Assembly: GCF_003073475.1 (NCBI RefSeq)
Contig: NZ_CP029033.1
Location: forward strand, 2,232,001-2,296,000
From: Actinobaculum sp. 313
GTDB lineage: Bacteria; Actinomycetota; Actinomycetes; Actinomycetales; Actinomycetaceae
Length of the DNA stretch: 64,000 nucleotides
Direction: 5' to 3'
Shown here: positions 1 through 8,499 of the stretch, piece after piece
Position numbering within the stretch: position 1 is the first letter of the stretch
Layout of the letters: each line of letters begins with the position of its first letter
Position numbers and translations under genes: made by a program
The notes under the pieces: model-generated
Told to the model about the DNA's origin: nothing
What the model saw: only the letters and a program-made list of their open reading frames with translations
Database searches by the model: none

Positions 1-496
1 GATATGCGGCGACGTCGGCGATCTTGTCCGCCGATGCCCACATTTCCGGCTCATGCTCTTTCACCCAGGCCATCTTGTAGATAGCCGGTGTCACATCGGC
101 TGGCTTGCCGGACAGTTCATGGATCTCTGGTGTGCCGTAACGCAGAATCTGGTCTGCGGCCCGGATGTCCAGCCAGAGAATGCCATTGCGCAGCGGCGTG
201 CCATCCGTGGTGAACGGCGCAAAGGACTCACGCTGATGCGTGATGCCGAGCGCGGCAATACGCTCCTTCTCCGCCACAGTCAGCTTAGCGACGGCCTCAC
301 CAATCGCCTCATTGGTGGAGGTCCACCATTGCCGCGGATCATGCTCACCAAAGCCTTGACTCGGTGAGAGGAAGGTGATGTCCCGCTTGCCGAGGGCAAG
401 CACCTTTCCCTCGGTGTTGACCACGATGGCCTTGGTCGCCGTCGTCGACGAATCAATGGCGATCACAAGAGGATCGCTAGTGGATGCGGTTGTCAT
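1..496 (-). CDS. FGGY-family carbohydrate kinase, 5' part only (runs off the window)
   Basis: The N-terminal 165 or so residues of an FGGY sugar kinase. It starts at the ATG whose complement is 494-496 and continues past base 1. The start MTTASTSDPLVIAIDSSTTA carries the ASKHA phosphate-1 loop (DSSTTATK), followed by GFGEHDPRQWW and ITHQRE, as in gluconokinase/xylulokinase-like members. It is close to the next kinase (1243-2787) nearly residue for residue over the shared region, so the two are tandem paralogs. The sugar substrate cannot be told from the sequence. The C-terminal nucleotide-binding half lies outside the window. Confidence 0.9.
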   Translation of the reverse strand, partial: MTTASTSDPLVIAIDSSTTATKAIVVNTEGKVLALGKRDITFLSPSQGFGEHDPRQWWTSTNEAIGEAVAKLTVAEKERIAALGITHQRESFAPFTTDGTPLRNGILWLDIRAADQILRYGTPEIHELSGKPADVTPAIYKMAWVKEHEPEMWASADKIADVAAY

Positions 497-772
497 TTAT
501 TGTTCCTTTCGGTTGGACGCCGATGCCCCTGGAATCGCACCGGCGTATGCGCGCCGTCCGTAGTGGCGCCTTTGTACGTTGGCATCGGTGCCAACGCGTG
601 TTCGTGTCATCTGCAGCAACGGCCACAGCGCATATCGGCATCTGCGTCGGCGCGTATTGGCGGCATCTTCCGTAGCAAGTCTGCACGTTCGCAGCTGTTT
701 GGGGTCGAGTTGGTTTCGGTTCCCGTGCGGATTGTTCTCTGTTCCCACGCCAATTCCCGTGCCGATCAGTAG

Positions 773-1022
773 CGGTTCCGGTTGTCGTGTTACTCGGTGG
801 CGGTTCCGGTTGTCGTGTTACTCGGTGGCGGTTCCGGTTGTCGTGTTGCTCGGTGGCGGTTCCGGTTCCTGTGCCAATTCCCGTGTTGTCCGGTACCAGC
901 TCCGGTTCCCATCGCGATCAGTAGCGGTTCCGGCTTCCGTGCCACTCGGAGTCGGTTCAGGTTCCTGTGCCAATTCCCGTGTTGTCCGGTACCAGCTCCG
1001 GTTCCCATCGCAATCGGTAGCG
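773..1022. repeat. Tandem and long direct repeats between the two kinases
   Basis: Three 28-bp head-to-tail units lie at 773-800, 801-828 and 829-856 (core GGTTCCGGTTGTCGTGTT), the third with one mismatch. A 63-bp block at 864-926 is repeated at 960-1022 with about three differences. No convincing gene covers this 746-bp gap (497-1242). The open frames through it are low-complexity Arg/Pro/Ser readings of the repeat. It may be a slippage-prone spacer or degraded sequence; no function is inferred. Confidence 0.85.
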
Positions 1023-1142
1023 CTTCCCGTGACGAGAGGCGCCGCGCGCCACCCATCTGCTCGCCTATCACGTCAGCGTCAACTCCCGTCTAGACAAGCA
1101 TCTGTGCCGATTGCCATCCGTGCCAATACGTACCGCGCCCCC

Positions 1143-1186
1143 GCCGCTGCGGTTTGTGCGCGGACGGCAGCACAAACCGCAGCGGC
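1143..1186 (-). terminator. Hairpin terminator after the FGGY kinase
   Basis: A perfect 17-bp inverted repeat (1143-1159 with 1170-1186) surrounds a 10-nt loop. It lies 57 bp beyond the stop of the minus-strand kinase that ends at 1243. There is no long T-tract, which is common in high-GC actinobacterial terminators. The hairpin is seen directly; the terminator role is inferred. Confidence 0.7.
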
Positions 1187-1242
1187 AGATCATCCCCGCC
1201 TGCCGACCCGACGTCGTCGCCGAACCGGCAGGCGGACGACCG

Positions 1243-2787
1243 TCACTCATCCGCCAGTTCGGCGTCCGGGTAGCGGTTGGCGAAATCGTGCAGCCGCGCA
1301 TTGGTCTCACGCAGACTCTCGTAGAGCCCCTCCTGAATGCCGGACAGCTCCTGGTAGATCTCATGCATCTGCATATCCGGCTCGGTCACATCGGTGAAAC
1401 CGGCCATATGCTCAGCAGCCGTTGCCACCCGATTATCGCCGTACACGCCGGTAGACGCCATGGCGATCATCGCCGCGCCGAGCGCGGAAATCTCCTCCTC
1501 CCGGCACGCGGTAATCGGCAGGCCGATCGCGTCGGTCATGATCTGCCGCCACAGTGGCGAGCGCATGCCGCCGCCCATGCCACGCACCTCGCGCAGCGGC
1601 ACACCCGTTGAGACCTCCAACTTGCGCAGCGAGCGCGCCATTTCGAGGCAGATTCCCTCAAGAATGGAGCGGTACATCGAGCCGCGTCCATGCGTTCCGC
1701 GCCAGCCGACGACGGCGCCGCGCGCCAGCGGATCCCAGTGCGGCGACTGCACCGCGCCCCAGTAGGGCATGGTAATGAGTCCTCCGCTGCCAGGCGCACG
1801 GGCCGCAGCCGCCGCCTCCAACTCCGGATCGGGCGCTCCCTCCAACTCGGGCTTGCCGAAGGCACGGCGGTACCAGGTGGAAAGGTAGGCACCGGAGTTC
1901 TGTACCAACTCGAGTACATAGGTGCCCGCCACCCCGGCCGCCTCGGTGCGGAAGAGCTTCTCATAGCGGTATTCGGTGGAGGGAACTCCGGCCACCACTG
2001 CGGTGCCCATGTTCAGGAAGGCGATATCGGGGGTTACGGCAGCGGCGCCCACTCCGGCGGCTTGCCCATCGCCGCAGCCGGCAATGACCGGGATTTCGCC
2101 AATCCCCCACTCCTCGGCGATGGCGGGAAGAAGAGTGCCCAGTACCTCGCCAGCCTGGACGAGATCCGGCATCTGTGCCCGTGTGACACCGGCGATCTCC
2201 AGCAGACCGTCGTCGTAGTCGAGAGTCCTGATATTGGAGAGGCTCAGGGAATCGACGCAGGCCGCCGAATCCGTCCACCTGCCGGTAAGGCAGAAGGTGA
2301 GGTAGGCCGATACGGTGGTGATCTTGTCTGCTTGGCGCAGTGACTCCGGCTCATGTTCCTTCAGCCATGCCATCTTGTACAGGCCGGGCGTAACATCGGC
2401 CGGGCGTCCGGATAGCGCGTGAATCTCCGGCGTGCCATAGCGCTGCACTTGCTCCGTGGCGCGAATATCAAGCCAGAGGATTCCGTTGCGCAAGGGCGTG
2501 CCATCTGCGGTGAAGGGCGCGAAGGTCTCGCGTTGGTGTGTGATGCCGAGCGCGGCAACGCGCTCTTTTTCCGTCGGGTTGAGTTGGGAAAGCGCGGCCG
2601 CGATAGCGTCACGGGTGGATGTCCACCACTGCCGCGGGTCATGTTCACCGAAGCCCTGACTGGGCGAGAGCAAAGTGATGTCCTGTTTGCCGAGGGCGAG
2701 CACCTTGCCTTCGGTGTCGACCACAATCGCCTTTGTCGCCGTCGTCGACGAATCGATGGCGATAACGAGCGGGTTATCCACTGCCAT
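1243..2787 (-). CDS. FGGY-family carbohydrate kinase (gluconokinase/xylulokinase-like)
   Basis: A complete cytosolic sugar kinase of 514 residues, normal for the family, that phosphorylates a sugar or sugar acid with ATP. The FGGY_N half begins LVIAIDSSTTATKAIVV and has GFGEHDPRQWW, ITHQRE and ILWLDIRA. The FGGY_C half has AGCGDGQAAGVGA, FLNMGTA and the nucleotide-site stretch VRGMGGGMRSPLWRQIM. I take the ATG at 2787, preceded by AAGGTAGG five bases upstream, over the ATG five codons earlier, which has no ribosome site. It is a tandem paralog of the edge-cut kinase on its left. No isomerase or transporter is adjacent to give the substrate. Confidence 0.92.
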   Translation of the reverse strand: MAVDNPLVIAIDSSTTATKAIVVDTEGKVLALGKQDITLLSPSQGFGEHDPRQWWTSTRDAIAAALSQLNPTEKERVAALGITHQRETFAPFTADGTPLRNGILWLDIRATEQVQRYGTPEIHALSGRPADVTPGLYKMAWLKEHEPESLRQADKITTVSAYLTFCLTGRWTDSAACVDSLSLSNIRTLDYDDGLLEIAGVTRAQMPDLVQAGEVLGTLLPAIAEEWGIGEIPVIAGCGDGQAAGVGAAAVTPDIAFLNMGTAVVAGVPSTEYRYEKLFRTEAAGVAGTYVLELVQNSGAYLSTWYRRAFGKPELEGAPDPELEAAAAARAPGSGGLITMPYWGAVQSPHWDPLARGAVVGWRGTHGRGSMYRSILEGICLEMARSLRKLEVSTGVPLREVRGMGGGMRSPLWRQIMTDAIGLPITACREEEISALGAAMIAMASTGVYGDNRVATAAEHMAGFTDVTEPDMQMHEIYQELSGIQEGLYESLRETNARLHDFANRYPDAELADE

Positions 2788-2802
2788 AAAACCTACCTTC
2801 AT

Positions 2803-3432
2803 CTTCGAAGTGTCTGCTTGCTATTTATCGCGTCGAGCGCTGCCACGAGTTGCCACGCCATGACCAGGTTGCCGCTCATGCGGCATCGCCATGGTCATCA
2901 CGACTCACACGACGGTCGCCACCTACGTGGTGACCGAATCGCACACGGCGTATTCGACGCCATTACCACGCCGCCGCGCAACATCCGCTTCCTGCCGGGG
3001 GTTCATGATCGGACCGTGCCCGGCTCGGCACGGAGCCAACTGACCACTTCCCACATACGCGGGCCGCGAACTGCGCATTTGACGCGATAGCACGATTATC
3101 GCACGGGGTCATGGGCGCGAATCATGTTTCGCCGCGCGCATATTCCCATGCGATGTTGCCACATGCGGGAGGGCTCCCATGGCGCTTGGGCAATGCGTGG
3201 CGGTAGTAACCGGGTATTACCACGTGCAGGAGGGTCCCATGCACGGATTTCGTCACCTCAGTGCAGCACTTGGAACGCTGCCGCTCAGCCTCGCAGATGC
3301 ACAGCCGCGCCCCCAGTCCGCATCAGGGGCACACGGCAGTGTCCGGGATAAGCGCCACGCCGCCAGTCCACACCCGGAGCACACCCCGCGCCGGGGAGCA
3401 CACCCCGCGCCGAAGGGTCACCTTGATTCTCA
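2803..3432. other. Intergenic stretch without a supportable gene
   Basis: No frame here looks like a conserved protein. Small imperfect direct repeats are visible: two copies of a CACRTGCRGGAGGG...CCCATG block (near 3160-3182 and 3219-3242) and a short tandem GGAGCACACCCCGCGCCG (near 3377-3413). It probably contains the upstream region of the minus-strand FGGY kinase. No promoter can be assigned with confidence. Confidence 0.6.
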
Positions 3433-3553
3433 CTGTCCAAATCCCGTCCAAACGAAACGGCACCGAACGGCACACCAGCCAGAATCCGCACGATTCCGCC
3501 ATTCCTAGAATGGTACCAATCCAGATTAGCGTCGTTTGGACGGGATTTTGACA
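3433..3553. repeat. 121-bp palindromic element, copy 1
   Basis: Terminal inverted repeats of about 21 bp (TCCAAATCCCGTCCAAACGA at the left; its complement with one or two mismatches at the right) bound about 78 bp. Inside is a perfect small palindrome, CCATTCCTAGAATGG. The same architecture and central sequence recur at 10280-10401. This copy lies 47 bp past the stop of the ABC ATPase gene, so as RNA it would form a long hairpin at the 3' end of the bacteriocin operon. It has no coding capacity. A MITE-like or REP-like repeat, possibly used as a terminator, is the best description. Confidence 0.85.
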
Positions 3554-3599
3554 CACCCGCACCCGGAAAACAACCACTCATCCCGCCCACAGCGGCTGG

Positions 3600-4232
3600 C
3601 TACCCCAGCCGATAACGGATGTCGGCGTGGGCAGCTAGTTCCTCGTCGTGGGTGGCCAGCACGACGCAGGCCCCGTTAGCCGCAGAGTCGAGCAGTAACT
3701 CGGCGACCCTTTGCCGGTTGCCCTCGTCCAGCGATGCGGTGGGCTCATCTGCGAAGATATAGCTGGCTCCTTTGTAGATGGCTCGCGCAATGCCGACGCG
3801 CTGTTTCTCCCCGCCGGAAAGCACTGCCGCATGATCGTCAGCGCGGTCGGCCAGCCCAACGGTTGTTAGTACTTCCGTCAGGCGTTGATCCGGCCGCGGA
3901 CGGCGGCGCAGTGAACGGGGTCGGGTGAAACGGATATTAAAGTCCACCGTTTCATCATCGATCAGGCCGTAATCCTGGTAGATGAACGCAGCCTTCTCCT
4001 GCCAAAAACGCCGACGCCGACGCGGCGACCACGCTGAGGCGTCCTCATCGTCGATACTGATCCGCCCCTTGGTGGGACGCAGCAGCAGCCCCAAGCAATT
4101 CAGCAGTGTCGTCTTACCCGACCCGGAGGCGCCGGTCAGAGCAGTTACGCTACCCGCTGGGCATTCCAAAGACAACGGTTCAAACACCCGCCGCCCTGCG
4201 ATACTCATCGATAAGTCAGTTGTCCGGATCAT
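3600..4232 (-). CDS. ABC transporter ATP-binding protein of the bacteriocin cassette
   Basis: A 210-residue ABC ATPase. The Walker A (GASGSGKTT, about 34-42), Q-loop (FIYQDYG), signature (LSGGEKQRVG), Walker B (YIFADEPTASLD) and switch His (LATHDEE) are all present. It is expected to power export of, or immunity to, the lactococcin-972-like peptide. In known cassettes this ATPase accompanies the bacteriocin-associated integral membrane protein, which lies upstream here on the same strand. The start is set by AAGGAG eight bases before the ATG at 4232. It is short for an ABC ATPase but typical of LolD/MacB-type exporters. Confidence 0.9.
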   Translation of the reverse strand: MIRTTDLSMSIAGRRVFEPLSLECPAGSVTALTGASGSGKTTLLNCLGLLLRPTKGRISIDDEDASAWSPRRRRRFWQEKAAFIYQDYGLIDDETVDFNIRFTRPRSLRRRPRPDQRLTEVLTTVGLADRADDHAAVLSGGEKQRVGIARAIYKGASYIFADEPTASLDEGNRQRVAELLLDSAANGACVVLATHDEELAAHADIRYRLG

Positions 4233-4260
4233 ATGCTTTGCTCCTTGTTCTCGCGCTCTC

Positions 4261-4632
4261 TCAACGTTTGTTCCTCGGCGTACCCTTCGCTTCTACTCGC
4301 CGTGTCATTCGCCCGCTACAGCAGGGCGGACTGTTGTCCGGTTCGAGTGGCACGGTGATGACGTTGTATTCGCCAGCCGCCGCGAGGCGGACCGGCCACC
4401 GGTTTTCGGCTGTCACCTGCATGAGGCATTCACCCGCTATCTCAGGACGGACCGCCGCTAGCCGAGCCATTTTCGTTCCGTTCAGGATCGCCTGCCCGGC
4501 GATGACGTCCTGCGTGACGGTGGTGGCCCGCGTAGCCATTCCGGCCTGCCTTGCGACGAAGGCCTCTACCCGCCGATCTTCGGCCTTCCCAGCCTCCACA
4601 GCCAGCCAGGCACTCCCCAGCGTCGGTCCCAT
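4261..4632 (-). CDS. Small protein of unknown function in the bacteriocin cassette
   Basis: An open frame of 123 residues lying between the membrane protein and the ABC ATPase. The GGAAGGA ribosome site sits inside the end of the upstream gene. Codon third positions are GC-rich as in real genes nearby. A competing ATG five bases upstream opens a less protein-like Arg/Gly-rich frame. There is no signal peptide or membrane segment. The stretch TTVTQDVIAGQAILNGTKMA faintly recalls a lipoyl-like hairpin of membrane-fusion proteins, but I cannot claim homology. Position suggests a part in export or self-protection. Confidence 0.5.
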   Translation of the reverse strand: MGPTLGSAWLAVEAGKAEDRRVEAFVARQAGMATRATTVTQDVIAGQAILNGTKMARLAAVRPEIAGECLMQVTAENRWPVRLAAAGEYNVITVPLEPDNSPPCCSGRMTRRVEAKGTPRNKR

Positions 4633-4641
4633 CGTTCATTC

Positions 4642-6630
4642 TCAATCCTTCCGGCCAATTGCCCGCCTGAACTGTCCGCGGGCAGCAAGGGTGTAAGCCA
4701 CAGCGGCTGCCAGTGTTGCTGCCAGCACGATCCCGCACACCAGCAGCACCATGCCAAATCCGCCGATATGCAGAACGGCGGCCGAGAACACCATGGCGGC
4801 AACCCCCGCCAGTGCCATGAAGATGGCCTCCCTTATCACCGGCCAGCGGGCAATACGCGGAATCGAGGTACCGGCACTATGCATCACGAAGATGCGCCGA
4901 CGGCTCGTTGCCGCCCACACCTGCGCCGCTTCAATCATTGCGATGAGGATAGCCGCAACGCCAAGCACTCCCGCGCACACACCGAAACGCGCCTGGTTGC
5001 GGTATTCACGTGCGGCAATGATCATGCGATCCGCAGCGTTATCGACAGAGGAGGTATACGGTTCCAGCGAATACTTGTGGATCAAGGCGCGAACCTCAGC
5101 GGCGTCGCGGAATACGGTTTGCCCGTTGACAATGGTCGACTCCAGCAGGCCGGGTTTGAAAGTTTCCATGGCGTCGTCGACGTAGACAACGAGTTTTCCT
5201 CGCAAGTCGGTGCTCTGGGCATCCGATAGGGTACCGCTGATAACAGGGACACCCTTCTCCCCGTGGTACTGGTACAGCCGAAGATCGCCCTCGTGCCCCT
5301 GCCGGGTAAAGCCTGTCAATGTGCCGTTACGCGGATCGAAATACTCGTCGCGTATTCCTGGCGGCAGAGCTTCGCGATCCACCGGTGTGAAATCAGTGTT
5401 GGTCACAGGTGATTCAACACCCACCAAGGTGAGGAAGTTCCCGTCGACGACGGCAATCCCGTCATAAGGTTCCAGCGCTCCTTCCGGTAGGTATGAGCTG
5501 TCCTGCAACACGGAGGTGGCAGCAAGATCGTTCGCCGCGGCGTCGTCGATAAACGAAGCCAGCTGTTGCTCGTACTCGTCTCGTCCGGACTCGGCATCGA
5601 TCAAGGTGGTCATGGTGACCGTGACCGCATTGCGTGCGTTCGTCCATGCCGTGACGGTGCTCTGGGCCTCTTGCGCCCAAGTGACGTATTGGGCGGAATA
5701 GGGGATCACGACGACGGCGACTAGCACACCGGCGGCGCGAATCACCCATCCCATGTGGACAAAAGAGCTCAGCGGCGGAGTCCTCCTGGCGAGGGAGTCA
5801 GTATCGGGTCTCCCCAATAGCGCGATAGCGAGAATCACCACCGCTAACACCAGCGTCATCACGCCGAGTACACCGGCAGACCAAGCGGCGTAGAGCGGCA
5901 GGCGCGTGGTGCCGTAGCGCCATGCGACCACCGCCAGCGACGCCGACCAGGTCAGCCACAAGGGTACGAGTACTAAGCCGTAAATGCTGCGCAGATCTTG
6001 GCCGATAATGCGGTGCAATGGTACTCCGGCCAGGAGGCGAAGGGCTCCGCTTCGTGCCCGCGACACGTACCAGACGATGACGCATGCCAGTAGGGTGACA
6101 AGCACGCTCAGTGCCACCATGCCGATTCCGTTGTTGAGCGTGAAAGAGCCGATGAAGGAGCGGAGGTGTCGGCTTTCTTCCCATTGCAGGTCGATGCCGT
6201 TGCTCTCCGCCCAGGCGGCAACGGCTTCTTTTTCGGCTTCGCCGCCCGTCATCATGAAATAGCCGGAGAACGGGCGGTCGCCCAGCTCCGTCCACGGCAC
6301 CACTTCTCCGCCTGTTGCCGGATCGAACCAGGGAGCCTCGGCCGATACGTTGTCCGCGCCCAAGCCGAAGGCAATGAGATCCTGCGCGTTTTGTGTGGAT
6401 TCTTCGTTGATGGCCCGTTGATAGATGGCAATGCCGTGCTGGTGGGCGAGGTCATTGAGCTCACCCACCAACACGTCTTTCGGTTTATCACTGCCGGTTA
6501 CCGCCTGGCTGAAACTGCGGGAAGTCCCCAGCGGAAAGGCCGCATTGTCATACGTCACCAGCATGACGCTGAGCACGGCGGCAAACAGCGCCGTGAGCGT
6601 GGCTAGTAGGCGAAGTACGTTTTTCAACAT
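4642..6630 (-). CDS. Bacteriocin-associated integral membrane protein (DUF1430 type)
   Basis: A 662-residue multi-spanning membrane protein, the usual partner of lactococcin 972 precursors and thought to act with the ABC ATPase in export or immunity. Visible parts are an N-terminal helix (LRLLATLTALFAAVLSVMLV), a large extracytoplasmic region to about residue 165, a central cluster of membrane segments around residues 170-330, a second soluble region, and three C-terminal segments ending in a positive tail. This FtsX-like layout fits the family. I choose the ATG at 6630, ten bases after GGAGG; a TTG three codons earlier would touch the ribosome site. Confidence 0.85.
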   Translation of the reverse strand: MLKNVLRLLATLTALFAAVLSVMLVTYDNAAFPLGTSRSFSQAVTGSDKPKDVLVGELNDLAHQHGIAIYQRAINEESTQNAQDLIAFGLGADNVSAEAPWFDPATGGEVVPWTELGDRPFSGYFMMTGGEAEKEAVAAWAESNGIDLQWEESRHLRSFIGSFTLNNGIGMVALSVLVTLLACVIVWYVSRARSGALRLLAGVPLHRIIGQDLRSIYGLVLVPLWLTWSASLAVVAWRYGTTRLPLYAAWSAGVLGVMTLVLAVVILAIALLGRPDTDSLARRTPPLSSFVHMGWVIRAAGVLVAVVVIPYSAQYVTWAQEAQSTVTAWTNARNAVTVTMTTLIDAESGRDEYEQQLASFIDDAAANDLAATSVLQDSSYLPEGALEPYDGIAVVDGNFLTLVGVESPVTNTDFTPVDREALPPGIRDEYFDPRNGTLTGFTRQGHEGDLRLYQYHGEKGVPVISGTLSDAQSTDLRGKLVVYVDDAMETFKPGLLESTIVNGQTVFRDAAEVRALIHKYSLEPYTSSVDNAADRMIIAAREYRNQARFGVCAGVLGVAAILIAMIEAAQVWAATSRRRIFVMHSAGTSIPRIARWPVIREAIFMALAGVAAMVFSAAVLHIGGFGMVLLVCGIVLAATLAAAVAYTLAARGQFRRAIGRKD

Positions 6631-6687
6631 GGGGCACAATCCTCCGGGGAACCATGTAGTCTGATCTATTTATTAGGATGGAGACCC

Positions 6688-6996
6688 TCACCCGCAATGA
6701 TCAAAACGGTAATGGTAACGGTAAGTGGTCCACGGTGCGCCCTGCTTCGATGCACGCGACCACTTTCCTGCGGTTGTTGCTGCAGATCTCGCCTGAATCT
6801 TACCCTCTCGCGTAATTGACGAGCCATGGCATCTTGAGCCGTGGTAGTAGTCTGAGAATGCCACGCCAACACCTCGCTTACCATAAACCCATTCGCCACC
6901 GCTGGCGTACTGTCGCTCGGCTAGTGCGGCGCTGCCGGTTCCGAGCACTAATCCAACAGCAAGAACGACGGACTTAATCCGTTTTCCAACTTTCAT
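6688..6996 (-). CDS. Lactococcin-972-family bacteriocin precursor
   Basis: A secreted 102-residue peptide precursor. A Sec signal peptide MKVGKRIKSVVLAVGLVLGT is followed by GSAALA and a cleavage site near residue 26. The mature part has the family pattern: GGEWVYGKRGVGVAFSDYYH (Gly-Trp start, then Ser-x-Tyr-His-Gly), a middle KIQARSAATTAGKWSRAS, and an aromatic C-terminus (YRYHYRF). The mature peptide is expected to inhibit septum formation through lipid II. Two cysteines (GSRCHGS and DHCG) could form a disulfide. The start is the ATG at 6996, six bases after AAAGGAG. It is the first gene of the cassette. Confidence 0.88.
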   Translation of the reverse strand: MKVGKRIKSVVLAVGLVLGTGSAALAERQYASGGEWVYGKRGVGVAFSDYYHGSRCHGSSITREGKIQARSAATTAGKWSRASKQGAPWTTYRYHYRFDHCG

Positions 6997-7287
6997 CACA
7001 CACTCCTTTGTCTTGAGTTCAGTCAACACCGGTGGTACGGGATTGTGTACCTAACAAACCAGCGTTGAGGCGATCCTACGCTGAGTATCCTCTTGCAACA
7101 ACCATTGTGGCGAAATCTCTAGACAACTGCGCGAGAAACGCGAAGACTCGTCCGGCACCTGAATCTGCAAGGTTTTCCGGGACACACCGGAGGCGAGTAT
7201 GTCACGTGTACGGTCGAATGCTGCGATACAGCAAGACCACGAGGCTAACCCGGCCGGAACCGGAACCTCTCGCAGCCTCGGCATCGC

Positions 7288-8499
7288 CTAATGCCTCAAC
7301 CGATGCGCGGTTTGCTCCATACGCTCGGTAATCCAAGCGCGCACCGGGCTGGGAACCGCATCAATCTCTTCTCGCAGACCGAAGAACCTCTCCACCGTGT
7401 CATCGACGACGTCGAGCACATCCGCGGTGCCAACCGCGAGTTTCTTCTGCAACTCGGCGAAATGTTCCCGGGTGACATCCTCCAGTTGTCGTGCACCGAA
7501 GAAGGGCAGCCCCAGTTCGGGATTCTCAGCAGATGGCAAATAGACTCCCGTGCACACCAGATCATATGCGGGTGAAAGCCGCGCACGCCTACCATCCGGA
7601 TAGATCAGGGACCAATTCTTCAAGTGCGCATCGTTGTTGCCAACGAGCAGGTTGAAAACGGTGCGGCGCACCACCTCCTGCAATGAGACGTGGTCCTGCC
7701 CGCGGTAGGCCAAGCCAGCGACAGTTTCCATATTGGACTGGTATTTTCCCGCGCCTGCGCCGTACCTCCCAAGCACTTGGGCGAAATCCTCTATGTGAAT
7801 GCGTCCCGAAGCGGATCGGTCAAAACGACGAATGGAATACGCCTGATCCTCATCCGAAACCCAAGCACCCGGACCAAGATCATCAATGGCGTCTCGCGTC
7901 CGCAACATGGTTTGCGGCACGTCGATTCCCACCTTGCGGGCCAATCCCATAACGGTGTGCTCGTTTGCGGGCAGATTCGGATAGGAGACACTCGGTATCT
8001 TGACGATCCAATCACCATCTTCCCCATGCGCAGGCAATGTCATGCGGTCGCCCTCCTCCCGAAGTGAGAACTTCACCGCCATACCCGCCAGCGAGAAGCG
8101 CAATAGCCCTCTTGTCTGTGCTGGTTCTTCGTTCTCTACCACATCAGACATGTCGGCGGTGGCCGTCGCCTCCGGGTCCGAAACTACTGCGACGGCGCCG
8201 GGAAGATCGTCACCGATCCGTTCCAGCAGGTCAATCTCCTGGTGGACGTTAACCTTTTGATCCCGTGCGATGATTTCCCGCAACCGCCCCTCGGGTAGCA
8301 GATTCGAGAACCAGGCCGGTACTTGATCGGTAGCATGGGGTTGCCTGCGCGGATGATCCTCGAACCATCGTCCGAGCACCATGCGCTCGGGCCGCTCCCA
8401 ATAGTCCCGATCGAACACCAATTTGGTGAACCGGTCCCGCCGCTGAATAGAAGCCACATGTTCGCCGTGCAGTAGCACTGCGTATACAGCCTCTTTCAT
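7288..8499 (-). CDS. HipA-like serine/threonine kinase
   Basis: A 403-residue HipA-fold kinase, the toxin type of HipBA modules, which phosphorylates a translation factor such as an aminoacyl-tRNA synthetase. It shows the HipA N-terminal subdomain, the nucleotide-site lysine in WIVKIPS (about 167), NEHTVMGLARKVGIDVP, the catalytic loop VGNNDAHLKNWS (Asp about 290) and the metal-binding SPAYDLV (Asp about 313). No HipB-like helix-turn-helix gene is adjacent. Instead its ATG overlaps by one base the expected stop of a DUF262 gene (TAATG), implying translational coupling. Either DUF262 takes the partner role or this is a defence pair. Confidence 0.87.
   Translation of the reverse strand: MKEAVYAVLLHGEHVASIQRRDRFTKLVFDRDYWERPERMVLGRWFEDHPRRQPHATDQVPAWFSNLLPEGRLREIIARDQKVNVHQEIDLLERIGDDLPGAVAVVSDPEATATADMSDVVENEEPAQTRGLLRFSLAGMAVKFSLREEGDRMTLPAHGEDGDWIVKIPSVSYPNLPANEHTVMGLARKVGIDVPQTMLRTRDAIDDLGPGAWVSDEDQAYSIRRFDRSASGRIHIEDFAQVLGRYGAGAGKYQSNMETVAGLAYRGQDHVSLQEVVRRTVFNLLVGNNDAHLKNWSLIYPDGRRARLSPAYDLVCTGVYLPSAENPELGLPFFGARQLEDVTREHFAELQKKLAVGTADVLDVVDDTVERFFGLREEIDAVPSPVRAWITERMEQTAHRLRH

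Noticed and set aside
773-856. CRISPR array in the 28-bp repeats
   Set aside because: The units abut without spacers, and the longer block is a simple direct repeat.
7030-7287. HipB antitoxin or bacteriocin immunity gene between hipA and the bacteriocin gene
   Set aside because: No frame of suitable length or helix-turn-helix pattern exists in this 260 bp. It most likely holds the bacteriocin promoter.
8249-8498. C-terminal extension of the DUF262 protein into hipA
   Set aside because: The extension is in a different frame of hipA and is Arg/Gly-rich nonsense. One added base gives a natural end right at the hipA start.
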